The notes under the pieces were generated by a model, which did not search any database, was not told the origin of the DNA, and saw nothing but the letters and a program-made list of their open reading frames with translations. This document shows, piece after piece, positions 1 to 6,165 of a stretch of 6,358 nucleotides of DNA (within the stretch, counting starts at the first letter, position 1; each line of letters opens with the position of its first letter). Source of the stretch: Thermoleophilaceae bacterium (GTDB taxonomy: Bacteria; Actinomycetota; Thermoleophilia; Solirubrobacterales; Thermoleophilaceae); contig JACCYP010000099.1 in NCBI GenBank assembly GCA_013696425.1, positions 1 through 6,358 on the forward strand, in the 5' to 3' direction. The position numbers were made by a program, and so were the translations under genes.

Positions 1-268
1 CCCGCCAGAGCAGACCTCCGGCGACCAGATACGCGGTTCCGACGGTGATGAGCAGCCCGAGCTCGTTCGCCCGGGCGTTGTGGGGAAGCACCACGCTCAG
101 CAGCGCCAGCGTGCCACCGGCTGCGAAGAGCGCACCCAGCGCGCCCGCCATGAGCGAGACCTCGAAGCTCGAGCCCGGGCTCGCCTCGGCACGCCGACTC
201 GGCGTCTCGCCGCGAGGGCTTCCGGGGACTCGCGCGCCGGCGGGATCGCTTTTGCGGATGATCTCCAT
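1..268 (-). CDS. N-terminus of a membrane protein, possibly a GGDEF-type sensor (partial)
   Basis: The reading frame starts at ATG 268-266 and is open to the left edge of the window, giving 89 residues. A GGAG ribosome binding site sits 8 nt upstream of the ATG, which decides this start. The first ~37 residues are hydrophilic and rich in Arg, Pro and Ser, so they are probably cytoplasmic. Two hydrophobic stretches follow, at about residues 39-60 and 70-88, joined by a short loop containing LPHNARANE. The TM / LPH-N-A-N / TM pattern resembles the start of multi-helix sensor domains that precede GGDEF domains in Thermoleophilia, but that resemblance is from memory and the effector domain lies outside the window. 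The membrane location is well supported; the signalling role is a guess. It is divergent from the HNH-like locus to its right. Confidence 0.55.
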   Translation of the reverse strand, partial: MEIIRKSDPAGARVPGSPRGETPSRRAEASPGSSFEVSLMAGALGALFAAGGTLALLSVVLPHNARANELGLLITVGTAYLVAGGLLWR

Positions 269-404
269 GCTGACATCTCCAACGGCAGAGCGCCAATAGC
301 GGCGTCGGACTGAGGCTAGTGTCCGGCGGTTTCCGACGCAGGATGGCTCCCTTTCCCGGGTCGACGATTTCTCCGCGTCCGAGCTGAGATGCCAAATCAG
401 AGCT

Positions 405-420
405 AAGGAGAACAGGCGTG
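405..420 (+). promoter_or_regulatory. Strong ribosome binding site with GTG start
   Basis: AAGGAG at 405-410 lies 7 nt before a GTG at 418-420, one of the best Shine-Dalgarno matches in the window. The frame it opens runs 171 codons to a stop at 931-933. It enters the middle section of the HNH-like gene only because of an indel there. Either this GTG is the true start of the gene's ancestor, or it belongs to an unrelated short leader or gene whose end has been lost. The roughly 30 residues encoded after it are not recognised. Confidence 0.5.
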
Positions 421-512
421 ACGGCAAATACGACGAGCCCTGGAGCGATCACGGGAGACACGATCGCAGGGCGACTACGAGCGCTCGGCACACGCGGTGT
501 CCTCGTTCAGAG

Positions 513-869
513 ATGGCGCAACGTGGCCAGATCATCGAACTCCAGTGCGAGATGCCAATGTGCTATTGCCACAAGGACGCGGGGCTACTTCGAGGAGAGA
601 TCCCACCCTCCGCCGAAATGGGCACCCTCGCCGGACCACTACCCCAGGCTCAAGGCTGATGGTGGACATCTTGTCCCTTGGAACGTCCGGCTCTCGCACG
701 TGCACTGCAATAAGAGGGACTACGGCTGGCCTATGAGCATCAGACGCATGCTCGAGAAAGGGATGTCACTCGAGGAGATCGCCGAGAACCTGAACGACAA
801 GGGGATACGAAGGCCACATGGCAGCGCCACGTGGTCAGCCACCAGTGTGCGGAAGCGTTCGTTTCTTAG
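513..869 (+). pseudogene. Small HNH-endonuclease-like protein, disrupted by two frameshifts
   Basis: Three pieces of one protein lie in alternating frames. From ATG 513 the frame encodes a start of the form MAQRGQIIELQCEMP followed by MCYC. Near the GGGG run at 581-584 the sense moves to the next frame (YFEERSHPPPKW, then DHYP, GGHL, NVRLSHVHCN and DYGW). Near 853-857 it moves back and ends SVRKAFVS before TAG 867-869. This matches a gain of one G followed by a loss of one G. The DH...N...H..CN pattern with paired cysteines is HNH-like, so a nuclease role is an inference. The segment SLEEIAENLNDKGI...W...SVRKAF resembles the recombinase-type helix-turn-helix found in large serine recombinases. 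Without the first shift the starting frame hits TGA at 657-659. A sequencing error could mimic this damage. The upstream GTG at 418 is an alternative start. Confidence 0.7.
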
Positions 870-1004
870 CAACGGAGCTTGGCCTCGAGCAGGAGCTCAA
901 AGAGGCCCGGACAAACCGCGACGTCATTCTTGAAGGGTGGACGCGACGGCGTCAGCCCGAGCGTGCCGTGTCAATGCGCCAACGACGATCCGCCTCAGAA
1001 AGCG

Positions 1005-1031
1005 GAAAACCCCGCCGTGGCGGGGCTTTCG
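1005..1031 (-). terminator. Intrinsic terminator of the tRNA-Arg gene
   Basis: On the minus strand, immediately after the tRNA, a near-perfect GC hairpin (arms 1019-1025 and 1010-1016, CCCCGCC against GGCGGGG) is followed by TTTTC. An AAA tract before the stem can pair with the T-run to extend it. The orientation and the 6-nt distance from the tRNA 3' end make it the tRNA terminator. It also insulates the HNH-like locus. Confidence 0.85.
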
Positions 1032-1036
1032 TGCGA

Positions 1037-1110
<74 letters not shown>

Positions 1111-1187
1111 CAGCGCCAGAGGGTACCGGCCCCGATGCCCGAGACGGATCGTGGAAAACGGGAGGCCTGCTTACCTCGGCGAGAGTC

Positions 1188-2546
1188 ATGACCTCCTCGC
1201 GAACGACCGCGGTGCTCAGGTTCGCGCTCGCCGCCGTGGCCGCCCTCTCGATCGGATTTGCAGATGCGGCCGCGGCGGAGGGCTCGACAGGCCGGCCGCA
1301 GCCGCTGAGTCACGACGTGGACCTCCACTGGGCCCCCTCCACCCGCATTCTCACGGGAACCGAGTCGATCGAGTTCCGCAACATCGGCCCTGGAGCGCTG
1401 CCGGTGATCTGGCTGCGGCTGTGGCCGAACGACTCAATACGCGGCCAGGCCGACGGCTGTCGCCGCCCGCGGCTTCGGATCCGGGCGCTCGAGGGCGCGA
1501 TTGTCGCTCGGTACGCGGTCGCCTGCTCGGCGGTGGCGCTTGAGCTGTCGCGGCCACTCGCCACCGGGGAAACCGCAACGGTGAAGCTCGGCCTCACGGC
1601 CCGCGCGCCGCGCTCGGAGTCCCTGTTCGGCCGTAGCGCCGGGGTGGATCTTTTCGGCCGGGTGGTCCCGGTGATGGCCGTGCGCGACTCGCACGGCTGG
1701 CACCTCGATCCCGACACCGCGGTCGGAGACCCGGCGTTCAGCCTCGCGGCCGCGTGGCGCGCGACCATCCGGATGCCGGCATGGCTCGACGCTGCGAGCA
1801 CGGGCGCAGAGTCCTCGAGCGCGCTCGAAGGCGGCGAGCGGGTGGTCAGGGCATCAACCCCTCGCGCGCGCGACTTCGGTTTTGCGATCGGCCGGCTGAG
1901 GCACCGCAGCGCCACGGTCGACGGGGTCCGGGTGCGCGTGCTCTTCTCCTCACGCACCTCCGCCGCCCGGGCGCGGCAGGCGCTCGGCCACGCGAGGGAC
2001 GCGGTGAGGGCCTACTCGCGGTGGTACGGCGCATACGGTTCGCCGGAGCTCGACCTCGTCATCACCGGGCTCGGCGAATCGAGCCAGGAGGTACCCGAGA
2101 TCGTGTTCACCGACCCGGATCGCGCGACCGTCGCGCACGAGGTGGCCCACCAGTGGTTCTACGCGATCGTCGGGAACGACCAGTTCCGGTCCCCCTGGCT
2201 CGACGAGTCGTTCGCATCCTGGAGCGAAGCCCAGCTCGTGCCGGGCCACTACGAATGCGATCGCGCGGATCCGCTTGGCCGCTACCGCGGGTGGCTCGGA
2301 CGCAGCCTCGCCTTCTTCGAGGACCACCCGGAGGCCTACGTCGACGTGGTCTACGAACGCGGGGCGTGCGCGCTGAGCGTCCTGGCGCGCGCACTCGGCC
2401 GCAGGCGCTTCCTCGCGCTGCTGGCCACCGAGGTGTCGCGCCACCGCTACGGGGTGATCGACACGGCCGGGTTCCTCGACCTCGTGAAGGGCGCCGATCC
2501 GGCGGTGGCGGCGCGCTGGGCGCGGCTCACCGGCCTATCCGATTAG
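1188..2546 (+). CDS. Secreted M1-family zinc metallopeptidase (aminopeptidase-like)
   Basis: This intact 452-residue protein is predicted to be exported and to cleave peptides in a zinc-dependent way. Residues 1-32 form a signal peptide (TSSRTT, a hydrophobic core, then DAAAAEG). The N-terminal half has the M1 beta-domain style, including an LRLWPN motif. The catalytic zinc site is HEVAH at 317-321 plus E340 in WLDES, the HExxH-x18-E spacing of M1 (gluzincin) enzymes. Y389 in VYERGA sits where the transition-state tyrosine is expected. The usual GxMEN/GGMEYP exopeptidase motif is replaced by SSQEVP. Its Glu (E301), which would bind the substrate N-terminus, is kept, so substrate choice may differ. 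ATG 1188 is chosen because the signal peptide begins there; only a weak GAGAG precedes it. The protein is short for M1 and lacks the large C-terminal helical domain. Its stop codon overlaps that of the convergent ATPase relic. Confidence 0.9.
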   Translation: MTSSRTTAVLRFALAAVAALSIGFADAAAAEGSTGRPQPLSHDVDLHWAPSTRILTGTESIEFRNIGPGALPVIWLRLWPNDSIRGQADGCRRPRLRIRALEGAIVARYAVACSAVALELSRPLATGETATVKLGLTARAPRSESLFGRSAGVDLFGRVVPVMAVRDSHGWHLDPDTAVGDPAFSLAAAWRATIRMPAWLDAASTGAESSSALEGGERVVRASTPRARDFGFAIGRLRHRSATVDGVRVRVLFSSRTSAARARQALGHARDAVRAYSRWYGAYGSPELDLVITGLGESSQEVPEIVFTDPDRATVAHEVAHQWFYAIVGNDQFRSPWLDESFASWSEAQLVPGHYECDRADPLGRYRGWLGRSLAFFEDHPEAYVDVVYERGACALSVLARALGRRRFLALLATEVSRHRYGVIDTAGFLDLVKGADPAVAARWARLTGLSD

Positions 2547-3372
2547 CCATCGCCGACCTCTGTGCCGAACTTCGTGCTCAGCCGCGCGGCCTCCGACACT
2601 TCCTCCTCGGATGCGTCAACCACGGGCCTTGTGCCGTTGGCGGTCTCCCTGCAGTTAAGGCCGTCAGGGTGGCTACTAGGGCTGGCGGTGGCGGAGTTGG
2701 TGGCGGAGTTAAAGGCTCTAGAGAGGGAAGAGAGCCAAGACCGCCAGCCGCAGTCTTAGGGGCAGGGGTGGCGGGCAGATACCACTGCCAGCCGCCGAGA
2801 GAGTCTTTCTCTGCCTTTGCGCCGACCAGCTTCTTGGCCCGCTCAACCGTGCGCCATGACAGCCCGCGGCCTCGCTGGCCGCTGCCTTCAGGGTGCGGGT
2901 GGGCACGAGGCCGTTGGCCAGCTCAGCGCGAAGGAACCCGGCCGCCTCGTCGCGGGCACTGCGCTCCTCGGAGCTGCCTGGCTGCTCCAGCAGGTCACGC
3001 GCCGATTGGGCGGTCTCGCCGAGCAGGACCACCCGACTCGTCTCAAGGTTCGTGCCACAGTCAGCCTGGACTAGGCGAGGCTCGATGCGAGCACACAGCG
3101 AAGGCGCGAGCGGGCCGACGTTGCACTTCGCATGGGCGATCACGCGCCTGGAGCCCGTCTCGCCCTCTGGGTCCTCTGGGTCGCGCGCGAGCACCACCAC
3201 GCTCCTCGCAGCCGCAGTGAAGCCGACCGAGCCACTGACGCGGGCGAGAAACATCGGTGGTGTCCCCCTTGTTGAGGTGCATCACTCCGACGACGGCAAC
3301 GTCGTGTTTCGCGGCAGCCTGGGCGAGCGGCCCGAGAACGCGCCTCACGTCCTGGTCTCCTCGGAGCAGGGA
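2543..3372 (-). pseudogene. Decayed RecA-like AAA ATPase of an integrated element, 5'-truncated
   Basis: Reading leftward on the minus strand, one protein is spread over three frames. The first piece (from about 3372) has DQDVRRVLGPLA and VAVVGVMHLNKG. After an extra T in the TTT run at 3249-3251 the sense continues as ARVSGSVGFTAAARSVVVLA, then AHAKCNVGPLAPSL and ETSRVVLLGE, ending in RDEAAGFLRAELANG. After a missing base near 2862 it continues LSWRTVERAKKLVGA and WQWYLPA. After a missing base near 2715 it continues as an NSAT-NSAT repeat and VVDASEEEV, stopping at TAA 2545-2543. This is the C-terminal half of a RepA/AAA_25-like ATPase plus a winged-helix-like tail, typical of replication or mobilisation genes on integrated elements. 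The Walker A half is absent: an in-frame TGA at 3375 and no homologous sense beyond it mark a real truncation. Confidence 0.78.
2687..2710 (-). repeat. 12-bp tandem repeat inside the ATPase relic
   Basis: The plus-strand unit GGTGGCGGAGTT occurs twice back to back (2687-2698, 2699-2710). On the minus strand, in the frame that carries the protein's natural C-terminus, it encodes NSAT twice. It is an in-frame low-complexity linker rather than an independent element. Confidence 0.8.
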
Positions 3373-3464
3373 TCAAGGGTTGCTCTCGGGACAGTCTCTG
3401 TCGCGCTCGGGACGGCCTCTCAGGCCGAGGCGCATAGAGCTTGGGGGCACCCCCCTAACTTTGC

Positions 3465-3511
3465 CGTCACAACGTCACAAGCCTGTGACGTTGGGGAAAG
3501 TGCCCGTCACA
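3465..3511. repeat. CGTCACA heptamer cluster with a perfect 9-bp inverted repeat
   Basis: CGTCACA occurs in direct orientation at 3465-3471, 3473-3479 and 3505-3511 and inverted (TGTGACG) at 3484-3490. Copies two and three sit in a perfect palindrome: AACGTCACA (3471-3479), a 4-nt spacer AGCC, then TGTGACGTT (3484-3492). Such spacing suits an operator for a dimeric regulator, iterons for a replication protein or a recombination site. The first two direct copies are 8 bp apart. No T-run follows the hairpin, so it is not a standard terminator. Confidence 0.65.
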
Positions 3512-3537
3512 GGATCCGGCACGGCCGATCGCTTTCG

Positions 3538-3563
3538 CCGACGCGGAGCCCCGACGCGGAGCC
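3538..3563. repeat. 13-bp perfect tandem duplication
   Basis: CCGACGCGGAGCC is present twice without a gap (3538-3550, 3551-3563). It is followed about 50 bp later by three GGGGC pentamers (3616-3630). Both look like simple replication-slippage products in non-coding DNA; no function is evident. Confidence 0.8.
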
Positions 3564-3640
3564 CTGTGGGCGCTCGGAGTAGTGGATTACTAGCGCATGC
3601 AGAGATGGGGTAGGCGGGGCGGGGCGGGGCGCGCCAAGGA

Positions 3641-3679
3641 TTCGGCCCTGTGATCCACGCGGGTAGGCTTGCGCTCGTG
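3641..3679 (+). promoter_or_regulatory. Candidate promoter for a leaderless transcript
   Basis: TAGGCT at 3664-3669 fits the TANNNT -10 consensus. Seven nucleotides later comes GTG 3677, with no Shine-Dalgarno sequence between them. A weak -35 (TTCGGC, 3641-3646) is 17 bp upstream. This layout is that of leaderless actinobacterial genes whose transcription starts at the start codon. It would drive both small-protein genes. It is a pattern match only. Confidence 0.35.
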
Positions 3680-3857
3680 AAGGCGGCGTTGCTGGGACGC
3701 AAGCGAGCGCCACTACAACTCCTGCATCAACGCGGCGAAGGCGACCACCAAACCGATCACCAGCAAACACGCGGTAGAGATACTGCGGCGCTGGGACCCC
3801 GGCCCCGGCGGCACGAGGGAGTCGCGGATTGCGGGCTGCTCCCGCATCCCCTTCTAG
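3677..3857 (+). pseudogene. First copy of a small single-helix cysteine protein, with the membrane segment deleted
   Basis: GTG AAG GCG GCG at 3677 mirrors the start of the intact neighbour (MKAA). From 3693 a different frame encodes WDASERHYNSC... and ends with GCSRIPF before TAG 3855-3857. The neighbour has WNASERHYDNC and ends DCSRLPF. Between the shared start and the shared Trp there are 16 nt here against 51 nt in the neighbour. This copy has therefore lost about 35 nt, which removes the hydrophobic segment and breaks the frame. The middle of the protein is longer than in the second copy and differs in sequence, so the two had diverged before the damage. Only 3 nt separate its stop from the next ATG. 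The function is unknown. Confidence 0.62.
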
Positions 3858-3860
3858 GCG

Positions 3861-4043
3861 ATGAAGGCGGCGGCCATCATCATCGGCGTGCTCATCCTGC
3901 TGGCCGGCCTCTGGAACGCCAGCGAGAGGCACTACGACAACTGCATCCGCGACCGCTCACCACAGGGCCTCGAAGGCTGGGCGGGCCCGCTCGACGAGAG
4001 GCGCGAGCGGGTCAAGGGCGACTGCTCGCGCTTGCCGTTCTAG
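3861..4043 (+). CDS. Small one-helix membrane or secreted protein with two cysteines
   Basis: This intact 60-residue protein is not a family I can name. Residues 2-18 are hydrophobic (AAAIIIGVLILLAGLW) and act as a membrane anchor or uncleaved signal. The rest is polar and charged, with C32 in HYDNC and a C-terminal DCSRLPF holding the second cysteine, which could form a disulfide outside the membrane. The conserved ends shared with the damaged copy immediately upstream (start MKAA, NASERHY, C-terminal CSR-PF) argue that it is a real gene rather than a chance frame. It has no clear ribosome binding site and probably depends on translation coming from the upstream copy. It ends 11 nt before the purS remnant begins. 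Confidence 0.62.
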   Translation: MKAAAIIIGVLILLAGLWNASERHYDNCIRDRSPQGLEGWAGPLDERRERVKGDCSRLPF

Positions 4044-4054
4044 CCCGATGAAGC

Positions 4055-4243
4055 ATCCTCGATCCCCAGGGCCAGACGGTCGAGCGGGCGCTGCCGGCAC
4101 TCGGCTTCGACGGCGTCTCCCACGTGCGCGTGGGCCGGCTCGTGGAGCTCGAGGCCGAGGACCCGGGCCGGATCGAGGAGATGTGCGAGCAGCTGCTCGC
4201 CAACCCGTTGGTCGAGGACTACGAAGTAGTCACGCTCGCTTGA
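4055..4243 (+). pseudogene. purS: PurS, FGAM synthase small subunit, missing its N-terminus
   Basis: PurS is the small subunit of phosphoribosylformylglycinamidine synthase (the PurSQL complex), step four of purine synthesis. The frame encodes ILDPQGQTVERALPALGF, then VRVGRLVELE, EEMCEQLLANPL and IEDYEV-like VEDYEV, ending VTLA before TGA 4241-4243: 62 residues. The family usually has about a dozen residues before ILDPQG, forming the first beta strand. Here an in-frame TGA sits 6 nt before the ILDP codons and no start codon is available. An ATG at 4048 is one base out of frame. Either the 5' end was lost at a junction near 4050 or indels destroyed it. The stop overlaps the purQ start, as in normal operons. 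Confidence 0.85.
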
Positions 4244-4489
4244 AGTTCGGCGTAGTCAGGTTTTCCGGAGAGCTGCGACGAGGTCGACGCCCTCCAGGCC
4301 TGCCGGCGCTTCGCGGATGCGGAGATCCTCTGGCACGGCGATCGTGAGCTGAAAGGGGTCGACGCCGCGGTCATCCCCGGCGGCTTCTCCTACGGGGACT
4401 ACCCGCGCGCCGGGGCGCTTGCCCGCTTCTCGCCCGTGATGGAGTCGGTGGCCGACTTCGCCCGCGAGGGCGGCCCCGTGCTCGGTATC
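4240..4489 (+). pseudogene. purQ: PurQ, FGAM synthase glutaminase subunit, N-terminal third only
   Basis: PurQ supplies ammonia from glutamine to PurL. TTG 4240 overlaps the purS stop (TTGA) and encodes (M)KFGVVRF. An extra T in the TTTT run at 4261-4264 then moves the sense by one base to SCDEVDALQACRRF, ILWHGD, VIPGGFSYGDYPRAGA and ending GGPVLGI at 4489. In full-length PurQ the next residues are CNGFQ, where the Cys is the glutaminase nucleophile. Here unrelated codons follow (KPAESQ), so the protein stops just short of its active site and lacks about two thirds of its length. The YGDYPRAGA motif has Pro where Leu is usual. The breakpoint is 25 nt from the stop codon of the convergent RTX-like gene. 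Confidence 0.88.
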
Positions 4490-4514
4490 AAGCCGGCTGA
4501 GTCTCAGTCTCTCG

Positions 4515-6101
4515 CTAGCGGACGCGCTTGCCGTCGTTGCGGAGAAGCAGCCGCTTCTCACAGTTCTTCCTGACCGTGCGGAGCTCGTTCGGGTTGAAAC
4601 GCGCCTTGTCGCGTTTCCCGGAGCCGCAGTTGACCTTGGACGCCGGTCCCGCGGTGGCTGCGTTGATGTTGTCGTTGCCGGCACCGCCTGACGCCCTGTC
4701 GCGACCGTTGCCGGTGTTGATCTGGTCGTTGCCCTTGCCGCCCGAGGAGCGGTCGTTACCGAGGCCGCCGCTAATGCGGTCCTTGCCCGAGTCGCCCTGC
4801 AGGCGGTCCTTGCCGGAGGCGCCGGTCAGCTTGTCGTTGCCGGTCTCGCCGGTTATGTAGTCGTTGCCCGAGCCGCCGTTCAGGATGTCGCGGCCCTGGG
4901 CTCCGAGGATCCGGTCGTTCTGGTTGGCGCCGTCCAGGATGTCGTTGCCCTTGCCGCCGTCGATGCAGTCACCGCCGCGTCCGCCGTCGACGCGGTCCCT
5001 GCCGCCGAGCGTGAAGATCCGGTCGGGATCGTTCGAGCCCGTGATCCGGTCCGGCCCCTGTGTGCCGACGATCGCGAACGGCGGGCCGTAGCGCTTGTCG
5101 CGGCAGGGGTGGTTGTTCGGGATGCCCTTGAGCTGGTTGAGCGGGACGATGAAGCCGCCGTCCTCGCCACGGAACAGCAGCACGCAGGTCCCGCCGAGCT
5201 CGAATGCAGGGAGCACGCACGGACCGGCGCCGGCCGGAATCAGGATGACGCAGTCCGAGCCGCCGAACGGGTTGGTGATCTTTCCCGCGGGACAGGGGTC
5301 CGTGCGGACGCAGATGGCCGTGCCGGCCGGTCCGCCGGCCTGCGGCACGGTGCCTGCCGGGCAGGCGTTGGTGGGCGGCTGGGTGCCGACGCACGGATTG
5401 CCGTGCACGTCGATCTTCGCCTCACCCAAAACTGCGCGCGTGAGCGCGTCCTCGCCCGGTTGGGCGGCGTCGAGCAGGGTGACCTCGAGCGCGCGGCGGG
5501 TGACGGCGAAGTCGGTGCCCCCGCCCTCGATCACGGTCTTGTTCGCCTCGATGCGCACGACCTGGCCGGACGGGGTGGTGATCGTCTCGAGCCCTTCCGC
5601 AAGCGGATCGAGGTCGATCAGGTTGCCGTTGATGCGCACGTTGGCCACGCGGCTCGAGAGCACGGGCGCCGAGGTGCACGACGCCGAGGCCTCGGCCTGG
5701 GTGACATCGGCCGTGATCACGACGCCGGGAAGCCGCACGGTCGCCTGCTCCACGCGGCCGGTCGCCGAGATGGAGGTCGTGCCCGTCGAAGGGATGGCCG
5801 AGGTGCTCGCCTGGGCGCTGTCCGCCTCGATCGCCGGAGTGGGACCGGGCGGAATCGACAGGTTCGTGACCTGCTCGAAGTCGTTGGCGCAGACGAGCTT
5901 GTCCGGGTTCGCGTTCTCGGGGTTGCCGTTCGCGACGGCGGGCTCGACCCGCTCGAGGGTGGCCACGTTCACTCGCGCGGCGCTGCCCCTACAGGTGAAT
6001 CGTGAGCCGTCGGCCGTCTGCGCTAGGGCCGGAGCCGCCACGAGCAGAACCGCTGTGACGGTGGCCAAGGATAGAGCGGTGATTCGAGCCGTAAGTTTCA
6101 T
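4515..6101 (-). CDS. Secreted choice-of-anchor-P-like protein with RTX-type calcium-binding repeats
   Basis: This intact 528-residue protein is predicted to be secreted. A signal peptide covers residues 1-27 (hydrophobic core 10-23, cut after ALA). Residues ~105-240 have the style of the choice-of-anchor P domain: ATGRVEQATVRLPGVVI, an 'LIDLDPLAEGLETIT' strand region and DVHGNPC. A Cys-rich linker (~245-335) with paired CPAG motifs follows. Residues ~346-482 hold some 14 degenerate GGxGNDxI-type nonapeptides that should form a calcium-binding beta roll. The C-terminal tail is basic with two cysteines (C492, C514). The start at ATG 6101 is supported by the signal peptide and by AAAGGA about 8 nt upstream. 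An in-frame extension to TTG/ATG codons further up lacks a ribosome binding site. A surface or matrix role is inferred. It is convergent with the purQ remnant and divergent from purC. Confidence 0.85.
   Translation of the reverse strand: MKLTARITALSLATVTAVLLVAAPALAQTADGSRFTCRGSAARVNVATLERVEPAVANGNPENANPDKLVCANDFEQVTNLSIPPGPTPAIEADSAQASTSAIPSTGTTSISATGRVEQATVRLPGVVITADVTQAEASASCTSAPVLSSRVANVRINGNLIDLDPLAEGLETITTPSGQVVRIEANKTVIEGGGTDFAVTRRALEVTLLDAAQPGEDALTRAVLGEAKIDVHGNPCVGTQPPTNACPAGTVPQAGGPAGTAICVRTDPCPAGKITNPFGGSDCVILIPAGAGPCVLPAFELGGTCVLLFRGEDGGFIVPLNQLKGIPNNHPCRDKRYGPPFAIVGTQGPDRITGSNDPDRIFTLGGRDRVDGGRGGDCIDGGKGNDILDGANQNDRILGAQGRDILNGGSGNDYITGETGNDKLTGASGKDRLQGDSGKDRISGGLGNDRSSGGKGNDQINTGNGRDRASGGAGNDNINAATAGPASKVNCGSGKRDKARFNPNELRTVRKNCEKRLLLRNDGKRVR
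4656..5066 (-). repeat. 27-bp-periodic RTX repeat tract
   Basis: The DNA repeats with a period near 27 bp, with recurring GTCGTTGCC-type words on the plus strand (GGNAACGAC on the coding strand). They encode the GGxGNDxI nonapeptides of the gene above. Units are degenerate, several having RD or KD in place of ND. Confidence 0.85.
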
Positions 6102-6121
6102 AAGTGGAGTCCTTTCCCCGA

Positions 6122-6161
6122 AGACGCAAAAGTGCAAACAGTGCCAGACCGCACTGCGTCT
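6122..6161 (-). promoter_or_regulatory. Long interrupted hairpin in the 5' leader of the RTX-like gene
   Basis: Arms 6156-6161/6122-6127 (AGACGC with GCGTCT) are joined to arms 6151-6155/6131-6135 (AGTGC with GCACT) by a one-sided 3-nt bulge, with a 15-nt loop. This gives 11 base pairs in the leader, ending about 20 nt before the start codon. It leaves the AAAGGA ribosome binding site free. It may be a stabilising 5' structure or a protein-binding site; it lacks a following T-run, so it is not an attenuator-terminator. Confidence 0.45.
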
Positions 6162-6165
6162 GAGA

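Larger units (their letters stand above)
3373..3676. other. Gene-free spacer with repeats between the ATPase relic and the small-protein genes
   Basis: No frame on either strand gives recognisable or convincing coding sense here. The stretch holds the octamer CTCGGGAC twice (3385, 3407), a short hairpin GACAG-TCT-CTGTC (3390-3402), the CGTCACA cluster at 3465-3511, the 13-bp tandem repeat at 3538-3563, three GGGGC units at 3616-3630 and a candidate promoter next to GTG 3677. It lies where the upstream part of the ATPase gene, or the control region of its element, would be expected. Confidence 0.6.

Noticed and set aside
313..318. TAGCCT as a -10 box for the leftmost membrane-protein gene
   Set aside because: No -35 match at 16-18 bp and 45 nt from the start codon; not enough support to list.
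1310..1957. 215-codon minus-strand frame opposite the M1 gene
   Set aside because: It is antisense to a well-supported gene, with low-complexity composition and no ribosome binding site or domain.
1754..3220. 488-codon plus-strand frame overlapping the M1 gene and the ATPase relic
   Set aside because: It is Arg/Pro/Ala-rich shadow coding in a high-GC out-of-frame reading and has no recognisable motifs.
3390..3402. GACAG-TCT-CTGTC as a terminator or operator
   Set aside because: Only a 5-bp stem with no T-run and no second copy; too weak to call.
4496..4506. CTGAGTCTCAG as a terminator between purQ' and the RTX-like gene
   Set aside because: The arms leave a 1-nt loop and no T-run follows on either strand; it cannot form a proper hairpin.
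4656..5066. Possible CRISPR array from the periodic DNA
   Set aside because: The 27-bp period is in-frame coding of RTX nonapeptides; there are no distinct spacers.
5109..6005. 298-codon plus-strand frame opposite the RTX-like gene
   Set aside because: It is Arg/Gly/Asp-rich shadow of the intact secreted protein, which has a signal peptide and recognised repeats.
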